A stretch of DNA of 64,000 nucleotides from Candidatus Methylobacter oryzae. GTDB taxonomy: Bacteria; Pseudomonadota; Gammaproteobacteria; Methylococcales; Methylomonadaceae. Positions within the stretch are counted from its first letter, which is position 1; the number at the start of each line of letters is the position of its first letter. A program made the position numbers and the translations under genes. The notes beneath the pieces were generated by a model. It had not been told where the DNA came from, ran no database searches, and worked only from the letters and a program-made list of their open reading frames with translations. Positions 41,510 through 48,689 of the stretch are shown piece after piece. Location of the stretch: contig CAMAUL010000002.1 in assembly GCA_945861405.1 (NCBI GenBank), positions 47,506 through 111,505 of the forward strand. The letters run 5' to 3'.

Positions 41510-42727
41510 TTAGAAATTGTTGAGGATAATTTTTCCGCCCGACAGCACAAGATCGGGGTATTCCAGTGTTTTTAGATCATGGGTAGGGTCGCCTTTGACG
41601 GCAATCATATCAGCCGGTGCTCCGGGTTGCAGGGTGCCCAGCAGCGGGATATTCAAATACCGGCCTGACTTCGATGTCGCGCTACGCAACACCTCAAGCG
41701 GCTGCATGTTTGCTGCATGCATCATGGCGATAAGCTCCTGCGCATCGATGCCCCAGGGAATGTCCGGGTGCGCTATTTCAGCTCCGTACAACAATTCCCC
41801 GCCCAACGCCGCAAAGACACCGGCATTATGGGCAACAGCCGGACACTTCGATAAGGTATCCAACGTGGTGACTATTGTTACCTTTTGCGCCACCGCTTTT
41901 TTTAGCAAGGCAGCTGGAATAATGTCGCATGGCATATGCGCCCATTCATCAACGCCCGCATCAATCGCAAGCTTTGCGCCGTTTGCCTCCCCTATATGCG
42001 CCGTTACTTTGCGGCCCTGTTTATGCGCTTCATCGACTATCGCCTTGACGATATTTTCCGGCAATAGCGGCCATGCTTTTTTCGACGGGGAAGCCCCGTG
42101 ATGCTTTACACCGGGGTGATGATGCCCGGCCCAAGGCGCGCCCGGTTCGCCGCCAGGTTCCAGCGCGACCTTAATTATGACCGAACCGCCGCTAACAAGG
42201 CTGCGCACGATTTCCCGCGCTTGCTGTTCCGTGGCAACGGCTATGGCGATATTTTCAGCTCCCAATTCTGGAATCGGATAACCGCCGGGCGCAGTAATAA
42301 TCGGCCCGGAAGTCAATACGCGCAAGTTGCCGTCGCCGCCGTAAGGCTGGAGCAAAGGCCCGCCCACATCCCGTAGCGTGGTGATGCCATGCCTTAAAAC
42401 AGTATCAGCCGGAATATGATGAAAGCCCAGATGGGCATGCAGTTCGATAAAACCGGGCAACAAGGTTGCATCGCCCAAATCGATGACTTTCGCGTCAGTG
42501 GATTTGAATGCTTCGCGGGTGTCAATTTGGGCGACAACTCCGCCTCTCACTAATACCGAAGTATCCGTTCTGATGGCATTGCCGTCAAATAAGCGCGCGG
42601 CATGAATAAGAACGGAAGTTTGCTCCGTTGCTTGGGCGATAACCGGGAATAAAGAAAAGGCTGTTAAGGCTAAAAACAATACGAGTTCGATTGGGGAATG
42701 TATTTTCATTATCACGCGATTTGGCAT
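41510..42727 (-). CDS. Exported amidohydrolase-family metal-dependent hydrolase
   Basis: 405 residues with AAAGGA six bases before the ATG. An exported N-terminus (VLFLALTAFSLFPVIAQA), then the amidohydrolase barrel: LLPGFIELHAHLG (HxH metal pair), later metal-site histidines in VTAHIGEANGAK and DEWAHMPCDI, and the C-terminal composite sheet (LGTLQPGAPADMIAVKGDP). A His-rich patch AGHHHPGVKHHGAS is an insertion that may bind metal. Imidazolonepropionase/Xaa-Pro-dipeptidase-like group; substrate unknown. It lies downstream of the receptor at 42999 on the same strand. Confidence 0.82.
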   Translation of the reverse strand: MPNRVIMKIHSPIELVLFLALTAFSLFPVIAQATEQTSVLIHAARLFDGNAIRTDTSVLVRGGVVAQIDTREAFKSTDAKVIDLGDATLLPGFIELHAHLGFHHIPADTVLRHGITTLRDVGGPLLQPYGGDGNLRVLTSGPIITAPGGYPIPELGAENIAIAVATEQQAREIVRSLVSGGSVIIKVALEPGGEPGAPWAGHHHPGVKHHGASPSKKAWPLLPENIVKAIVDEAHKQGRKVTAHIGEANGAKLAIDAGVDEWAHMPCDIIPAALLKKAVAQKVTIVTTLDTLSKCPAVAHNAGVFAALGGELLYGAEIAHPDIPWGIDAQELIAMMHAANMQPLEVLRSATSKSGRYLNIPLLGTLQPGAPADMIAVKGDPTHDLKTLEYPDLVLSGGKIILNNF

Positions 42728-42785
42728 TTCATGTCCTTTTAAACCGAGCGTGCGCTATTCAATCAATAAAGGTGTTAGGAATGTT

Positions 42786-42834
42786 CAAAGCCAGCTTTGA
42801 ACTCCAGCGTTAAAGGAGTCCAAAGCTGGCTTTG
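42786..42834. repeat. CAAAGCCAGCTTTG palindromic element
   Basis: 20-base inverted repeat (CAAAGCCAGCTTTGAACTCC and its complement, one mismatch). With the CTGGATACCGGCAATCCCTG repeat at 42954-42984 it fills the 270-bp gap between the amidohydrolase and receptor genes. Confidence 0.65.
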
Positions 42835-42998
42835 GATAGATTTGAAAAGGCTGATGCTTGGCGCATTGTCAGCAACTCAGCGTTCGCGGCGCAGCGCGTG
42901 GGAATGAAGCAAAGTTACCGTCCCCTTCGACTGCACTCAGGACAGGCATGGCACTGGATACCGGCAATCCCTGCCGGGATGACGACATTCCCAACAAA

Positions 42999-45230
42999 TT
43001 AATAAGTGATTTCTATACCGCCATAGAAAGACAACGGCGCCCCGGCATTTAACATCGCACTTGTTGCTGTTGCGGTGTTCATAATATTGGTATTAGCAAC
43101 GTATTTGGTATCCAGCAAGTTCCGGCCTTCGAGAAACACCTTGTAATGCTTATCAGACCAGCCGGTACGCATGCCCAGCAGGCCGTAAGAATCAATCTTA
43201 TAGGTATTCGCGTAATCCCCCCAACGCTTACCCACCACATCGAAAGTAGGCCCCATAAAGAAACCGTTCGCATGGTGATAGAGAGCCTCGCCTTTTAAGA
43301 AATATTTGGGCGCTGCCGGTAAAGCATTGTTAGCGTAAGTGCGGTCATTATCAAAGTTGAAATGATTGATAGTGTAGGTCAGCACAGGTTTGATGGTATG
43401 CGTACCCTTGCCATCCAGGGCAAAGCTGCCTCCAACCAAACCTTCAACACCCGCGTGAATGGTATTGTTAAAGTTCGATGCAATAGCAGATCCGCCTGCC
43501 GGGGTAGTGGATAGAATTTCGTTATTAAGCCATGAATAATACAGCGATAAATCCCAGTTCACAGCGTTTAAATTGCCGACTTTTTGATTGCCGCGCGTAC
43601 CTATTTCGACAGCTGTGCCTTCCATTGCCTTTAGATTGGTGGTGCTTGAGCCAGCGGTAATGTTATCCGATATATTATAGTTAGTCGGTGGCGCGTATAA
43701 CCGGCTGACGTTGCCATACAGGCTGGAATTCTTGGTCAGGTTATACATCAAGCCTAAACTCGGATTAATGCCGGAATAGTCATTGCTGGGGTTGCCGCCT
43801 CGAGCATAAACATTGAAGTTGGCGTCCTGGGGAATAGCTAATCTTGCATTATTGACTTCACGGTGTGCAAACACGCCTTGCAAGGCGGGTGTCAACGTCC
43901 ATTTATCAGTAAGATGCCAATGATCCTGGGCAAAAATTTCGACATTATCGGCTTCCTTGGTGATTTGATTGGTCATAGGCCCGCGATTGCCGCCGACATT
44001 CGTGTAGTTGCCGCCTTTATCCGAATTGGTGCCGTAATTTACGCCCAGCAATAATTCGTGGCTGTCCAAACGCAGGTTGTAGCGCGCGGACGTACCCCAG
44101 TCCTGCTGGACAGAATCGACCAGCAGACTAAATCTGTCCGCCGTATCGCCAGGGAAAAAATGCACCGTATCCACTATCGGATGATAAAGGTGCTGGTTTT
44201 CAAAAGAAAAACCGACATCGAGAGAGCTTTTGTCATCAATAGTCCAGGTTGTTTTGTTGGCGACACGCTCGGTCTCGGTATTAAGCTGGTAATTACCGCC
44301 GATAGCCTGGGTGCTGGCCTGATAGGGGTTGGCGTCGAATTGCGTCCGAGTCAACTGCCCCGGCAACTGTTGGTCATTTTTAACGTAGCTCACAAACGTA
44401 CGGTTAACGATGGAGTTGGTGATTTGCCAGCCGAAGTTGCTGTAAAGGCCAAAGCGATCCTGCTTGTTATGGTCACGATAGCCGTCCCATTCTTTTCCTT
44501 CTAGCGTCAACAAGCCGTCAAAGCTGTCATTGAAAACCTTGCTGACCGTTCCGCGACCGAGAAATTGACCGAAACTGCCGCCGCTGAGCGAGAGCCTTGC
44601 GGTAGGACTGTCATGAGCAGTGGGCGATGTAAAATCGACAGCACCTCCCATTGAACTTGCTCCATACTTAAACGCATTGCCACCTCGCGCAACGGTCGCA
44701 AAACTGGAGGCCAGCGGATCGATCATGCGGTTGTGGTTGTTACCGTCAGCGGCAGTGACCGGCATACCATCTTGCAGATATTTAACTCCACTCCCAGCAA
44801 AATTATTGGCATCCAGATTCGAACCGCGACTGGAAATAAACACTTCGTCATTACCGCTTTGGCTAGTCGCCCAAACGCCGGGCACATAGCGGAAAAAATC
44901 CGCTACGCTGGATACGTTACGATCATGCAGTCCATTTATATCGACCAAGCTGACGCCTCCTGGCGAAAGAGCAACTTCTGCACTTGCTGCGGCAAGTTTC
45001 TGATCGCTTTTTTCGGTCACCTCCATCGTTTTAAGTACGAAAGGTTTTTCGGCTTCGGCGGCTTTAGCGGGTTTGGATTTGGTTTTTTTACCCGCCGCCT
45101 TTGCAGATTCAGCGGCAGTCTTCGGCTGGTCTTGCGCCATCACGACGGTGCTGGATAGTAAAAAGGAAATAAACAGGGGGCTGCTTAACTGTAAAAGTCT
45201 GGCAGATCGATTGGAGCGTATGAATTTCAT
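42999..45230 (-). CDS. TonB-dependent receptor without STN domain
   Basis: 743 residues from the ATG at 45230 (MKFIRSNRSARLLQL), nine residues inside the track's start. Signal peptide ends VMAQ; an Ala/Lys-rich linker (AGKKTKSKPAKAAEAEKPF) precedes a TonB-box-like KTMEVTEK, then plug (YVPGVWATSQSGNDEVFISS, GASSMGGAVDFTSP) and barrel ending GGIEITY. No STN domain and no sigma factor nearby; it is divergent from an AraC regulator instead. The plug resembles Fec/Fiu-type ferric siderophore receptors; ligand unknown. The barrel contains no Met/Cys metal motif. Confidence 0.9.
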   Translation of the reverse strand: MKFIRSNRSARLLQLSSPLFISFLLSSTVVMAQDQPKTAAESAKAAGKKTKSKPAKAAEAEKPFVLKTMEVTEKSDQKLAAASAEVALSPGGVSLVDINGLHDRNVSSVADFFRYVPGVWATSQSGNDEVFISSRGSNLDANNFAGSGVKYLQDGMPVTAADGNNHNRMIDPLASSFATVARGGNAFKYGASSMGGAVDFTSPTAHDSPTARLSLSGGSFGQFLGRGTVSKVFNDSFDGLLTLEGKEWDGYRDHNKQDRFGLYSNFGWQITNSIVNRTFVSYVKNDQQLPGQLTRTQFDANPYQASTQAIGGNYQLNTETERVANKTTWTIDDKSSLDVGFSFENQHLYHPIVDTVHFFPGDTADRFSLLVDSVQQDWGTSARYNLRLDSHELLLGVNYGTNSDKGGNYTNVGGNRGPMTNQITKEADNVEIFAQDHWHLTDKWTLTPALQGVFAHREVNNARLAIPQDANFNVYARGGNPSNDYSGINPSLGLMYNLTKNSSLYGNVSRLYAPPTNYNISDNITAGSSTTNLKAMEGTAVEIGTRGNQKVGNLNAVNWDLSLYYSWLNNEILSTTPAGGSAIASNFNNTIHAGVEGLVGGSFALDGKGTHTIKPVLTYTINHFNFDNDRTYANNALPAAPKYFLKGEALYHHANGFFMGPTFDVVGKRWGDYANTYKIDSYGLLGMRTGWSDKHYKVFLEGRNLLDTKYVANTNIMNTATATSAMLNAGAPLSFYGGIEITY

Positions 45231-45410
45231 GATAATTCCAACGTAGTAGGGAAACACGCCTCAGTATTGGCTGAGAATTTGTCTATTCGATGCCCAATCA
45301 ATATTTGGACTCGGCTCGAATACAGTGGGCAGATACTACCCAATAACAGCAGTGGTTTCCTTGCGCATTCGTATGGCAAACAGAGTATTTCTTATGCCAA
45401 AAGTAGGATT

Positions 45411-45456
45411 GTGTGATATGCCATAGTTTTTCTGTTTTAGTGTGTGATATGCCGCA
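45411..45456 (+). promoter_or_regulatory. Two direct GTGTGATATGCC copies between receptor and AraC gene
   Basis: GTGTGATATGCC at 45411-45422 and TGTGTGATATGCCGCA at 45441-45456, 30 bases apart (about three helical turns). They lie about 130 bp before the AraC start and 180-230 bp from the receptor start. Same word as at the fecI genes. Confidence 0.6.
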
Positions 45457-45581
45457 CTTTTGCTAAGAGAGGCCTTGCATTGAACGCCGAAAACAATCAT
45501 TAAATCCATGAAAATATATCGATAACAGCTCAAGGCCTGATTCGTGCTTTATAAATAGGATAGTTCTAAGAGGCTGCAATC

Positions 45582-46538
45582 ATGGAAACAAAACCAACGA
45601 CAACAAGACGGTGGAGCATCACCAGCGACGAGCTGCAAGTGCACCGGAAGAATGACTGCCTGCATCAGTCCTTGCCGGAAGATTTGGGGGTGGGACACTC
45701 TGCCATATTTCAGCTCGATCAGGATTTGAGCTATATAGAAACCCGCTACACGACATCGAAAGACTTGGCTGTCTTGAGCCGGATAGACTATCAGGAGCCG
45801 CGCCTGATGGTTACGCTGGGTTTAAAAGGACAATCCCGCTTTACCGGCAATCACGGCGATGAGCTTGTTTTCCGCGAAGGCTATACGGCTATCACAACCA
45901 TCCAATCCAGCATAGGCGAGCGCCAATACCAAGCCCATAAACCCACGATGCAGCTCCGGTTCGCACTGAGCAAAAATTGGCTGAACCGGTATTTTGGCGA
46001 AAGCAAGGCGGCGCAGTTGCTTGGCAAAAGCGACACTCAACTATTAAACTGTCAGCCCATCTCTCCACAGGCAATGTGCGCCGCGCATCAGCTACTGAAT
46101 TGCAGCGCATCAACAGAAACAAGCCGGATATTCATGCATGGTCAAGCCATGTCGCTGCTGGCTGTTGAATTAATCCCTCTTTCTGACGACAAACGCCGCA
46201 ATTTGACAAGATTGGATCAAAAAGACGCCGCCATAGCAAAGTCGGCACGGGATATTTTGTTGCGCGAATTTAGGAATCCACCGTCAGTTGAAGATCTGTC
46301 AAAACGGGTGGGAACCAACCAATTCAAATTAAAGCAGTTATTCCACCATTTTTTCACCAACACGCCTTATGGGTTATTGCTGGAAATCAGAATGAATAAC
46401 GCCTATCAGTTGCTGGAATCGACGCAGTGTCAAGTGAGTATTGCCGCAGATTTGGTCGGCTACAGCCATGCCAGTAATTTCAGCGCTGCATTCATAAAAC
46501 ATTTTGGAATTTCACCCAAGGCTCTCCAAAAACACTAA
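45582..46538 (+). CDS. AraC-family transcriptional regulator, PchR-like
   Basis: 318 residues. The N-terminal part (SRIDYQEPRLMVTLGLKGQS) resembles the sensing domain of PchR-type regulators; the C-terminal 100 residues hold two helix-turn-helices (SVEDLSKRVGTNQFKLKQLF; VSIAADLVGYSHASNFSAAF, then IKHFGISPKALQ). PchR regulators bind a siderophore and switch on its receptor. The divergent receptor at 42999 is the natural target. Downstream to 47125 there is no gene. Confidence 0.88.
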   Translation: METKPTTTRRWSITSDELQVHRKNDCLHQSLPEDLGVGHSAIFQLDQDLSYIETRYTTSKDLAVLSRIDYQEPRLMVTLGLKGQSRFTGNHGDELVFREGYTAITTIQSSIGERQYQAHKPTMQLRFALSKNWLNRYFGESKAAQLLGKSDTQLLNCQPISPQAMCAAHQLLNCSASTETSRIFMHGQAMSLLAVELIPLSDDKRRNLTRLDQKDAAIAKSARDILLREFRNPPSVEDLSKRVGTNQFKLKQLFHHFFTNTPYGLLLEIRMNNAYQLLESTQCQVSIAADLVGYSHASNFSAAFIKHFGISPKALQKH

Positions 46539-46896
46539 GGAATATGCACGAAACAAGATCACCAAGAAACATCTAAATCACCCTTTATTAACCGTCGAGT
46601 TGCATCAAAAAACCAGGAAAACCCTCAACCCTTTGTGCATAAGTCAGCCGCAAAGCTACACGCCGTTAATTAACCCTCACCAGCCGCCCCCCCCATTTCT
46701 TCTCATTCCCATACGAAAGAGACTGTGAAAGCATCCGTTTAAAAAAATTAAAGAATAACCTCGAAGTTTAACGTCTTGAAATTATTAACAATCCTGACAG
46801 AATCCACATAATGGGTATTTTTTATACCTATAAAACACCCTTATATACCCATATAAATTAATGATTTTTTTGATTAAAATGAGTAATACTGCTCGG

Positions 46897-46968
46897 TTGC
46901 AACAATAGATTGTTTCAATAGGCCACTTAAAACTAACATTACTTGGATAACTTGCCAATCAATCTAAC
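46897..46968 (+). repeat. Hemerythrin-gene leader repeat, copy 1
   Basis: TTGCAACAATAGATTGTTTC ... ACTTGGATAACTTGCCAATC, then AATCTAAC. It recurs at 47049 and 48603. It is preceded by CATAATGGGTATTTTTTATA, also found at 48511. Copy 1 is not followed by a gene start. Confidence 0.75.
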
Positions 46969-47048
46969 TGGGATAAGCAGGCTTATATGTTAGATAAGCC
47001 ATTTGTGGGTTCATGGCTCATCCATTTTTGAACCTTCATCGGTATTTA

Positions 47049-47109
47049 TTGCAACAATAGAATGCTTTAATAGCCAACATTACTTGGATAGTTTGTCAAT
47101 CAATCTAAC
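47049..47109 (+). repeat. Hemerythrin-gene leader repeat, copy 2
   Basis: TTGCAACAATAGAATGCTTT ... AATCTAAC, ending 16 bases before the hemerythrin-LuxR ATG. Confidence 0.75.
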
Positions 47110-47125
47110 GAGGATAATGAACATT

Positions 47126-48040
47126 ATGTATTCAATTGAAGCTTTTCCATGGAATAAAAATTTCGAAAGTGGCGTTCCTTTGATTGATGAACAACACAAG
47201 CGACTGGTGGAGTTGTTAAATGCATTGGCCGGTCATTTGGATTATCAAGCTGATATGCCAACTTTTAGCCAGATGTTCAATGAATGGGTTCAATATACCG
47301 GTTACCATTTTTCGGTTGAGGAAGGTATTTGGCATGAGTTCTTTCCTGAGGATGACTGGGAAATAAATCATCAGGCTGATCACAGTAGATTTCTGGATAA
47401 AGTAAGCACATTAATGAGTGAAGAAAATACCAATCCTTCGGATCAGATGATTAGTGAAATTATCAAGTTTTTGACTCAATGGCTGACCTTTCACATTCTG
47501 GATGTCGATATGCGCATGGCCAAAGTCGCGTTGGATGTAAAATTAGGTAAACCGTTAGAGCAAGCTAAACATGAGGCGATAGCCTTGCCGTTGCAACTGG
47601 CAGAATGCAAGAAAGAATCTAAAGAGCTCAATATTGCGTTCAATGTTCTGCTTAAAAACCAGCAAACGGATAAGCAAGAGTTCCAATGCGCGATCTCAGA
47701 CATGACAAATATGACTGTCTTTCCTTTCCTGAAAAAGTTGCAACATCTGAGTGCCAATAGGCATCAAGCCGACTTGCTCAACATACTTGAAGCCAATCTG
47801 GAGCATCTGATTAAGACTTACGGGCGTGCAAACACGCTATCTTCCGCCTACCTGCGATTAACCCCCGTTGAGATACAGGTGGCATCGATGATCAAACAAG
47901 GGCAATCCACAAAAACAATCGGGAGGACTTTGAACATCGCATCGAGTACCGTTAGCACTCACCGAAAGCATATCCGCAAAAAACTCAACTTAGACGGAAC
48001 AACCAACCTTTACAGTTATTTGATGTCATTGACTGATTAA
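47126..48040 (+). CDS. Bacteriohemerythrin-LuxR fusion regulator
   Basis: 304 residues from the ATG at 47126, chosen because the paralogue at 48690 starts at the same place with the same flank. Residues 1-135 are a hemerythrin domain with all di-iron ligands visible: LIDEQHKRL, YHFSVEE (HxxxE), HQADH (HxxxH) and HILDVD (HxxxxD). A helical middle domain (FLKKLQHLSANRHQADLLNI) leads to a LuxR-type helix-turn-helix (LTPVEIQVASMIKQGQSTKT; SSTVSTHRKHIRKKLNLDGT). It should bind DNA in response to oxygen or redox state of the di-iron centre; targets unknown. The coupling is inferred. Confidence 0.88.
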   Translation: MYSIEAFPWNKNFESGVPLIDEQHKRLVELLNALAGHLDYQADMPTFSQMFNEWVQYTGYHFSVEEGIWHEFFPEDDWEINHQADHSRFLDKVSTLMSEENTNPSDQMISEIIKFLTQWLTFHILDVDMRMAKVALDVKLGKPLEQAKHEAIALPLQLAECKKESKELNIAFNVLLKNQQTDKQEFQCAISDMTNMTVFPFLKKLQHLSANRHQADLLNILEANLEHLIKTYGRANTLSSAYLRLTPVEIQVASMIKQGQSTKTIGRTLNIASSTVSTHRKHIRKKLNLDGTTNLYSYLMSLTD

Positions 48041-48329
48041 CACAACTCGGGGAGTCGCTATTTTTGCGAAAGCTTTTATGAGCATCCCTGCCCAACAAGC
48101 GGCAAAAAACACATAACCGCCAATGCCTGCGGCTGCCCCAGCCGTCCCTGCTTCATTCGTTGGATACCCAACAAGGGGTATCCAACTTCATTCTCGCAAT
48201 GACTCGACGCGACTTCGGAAAGCTTGCATTTTCACTACGCAAAAAGACGCTTTGTGAAAACACATGCTCTATCGCTTCTGGGGACTACTCGACTCCTGTT
48301 TCGCAATGACAGCAGACAATCCCCCTAGT

Positions 48330-48500
48330 CTAGTTCTACTTTGTCAGATTCAATGAACGCACAATTCAGACTCGTCATTCCGGCAGGGATTGCCGGAATC
48401 CAGGCTCCATGGATGGATTTTAGCTTACCGTCCCTGGCACTGGATCCCCGCTCCCGGCGGGGATGACGATCTTGTGTGTAATCTGACAAAGTAGAACTAG
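48330..48500. mobile_element. 171-bp MITE-like element with perfect 21-bp terminal inverted repeats
   Basis: CTAGTTCTACTTTGTCAGATT at 48330-48350 and its exact reverse complement at 48480-48500. Inside are CGTCATTCCGGCAGGGATTG and CTGGATCCCCGCTCCCGGCG hairpin arms of the dispersed repeat family. CTAG at both ends may be target duplication. No ORF. The rest of 48041-48602 holds no gene. Confidence 0.8.
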
Positions 48501-48602
48501 GCAGTTTTCACATAATGGGTATTTTTTATACCCATATAACACCTATTATTTCATTACATAACATACTGATTTTATTGATTAAAAATTATAGATGTCATTT
48601 TG

Positions 48603-48672
48603 TTGCAACAATAGAATGTTTTAATAAACCCACAAAATTAACATGCTTGGATAACTCGCCAATCAATCTAAC
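48603..48672 (+). repeat. Hemerythrin-gene leader repeat, copy 3
   Basis: TTGCAACAATAGAATGTTTT ... AATCTAAC, ending 17 bases before the hemerythrin-GGDEF-EAL ATG; the upstream CATAATGGGTATTTTTTATA block is also duplicated. Confidence 0.75.
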
Positions 48673-48689
48673 GGGCTGTATTAAACATT

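Noticed and set aside
46504-46728. ORF of 74 residues after the AraC gene
   Set aside because: Overlaps the AraC end in another frame and is low-complexity (proline/leucine from C-runs).
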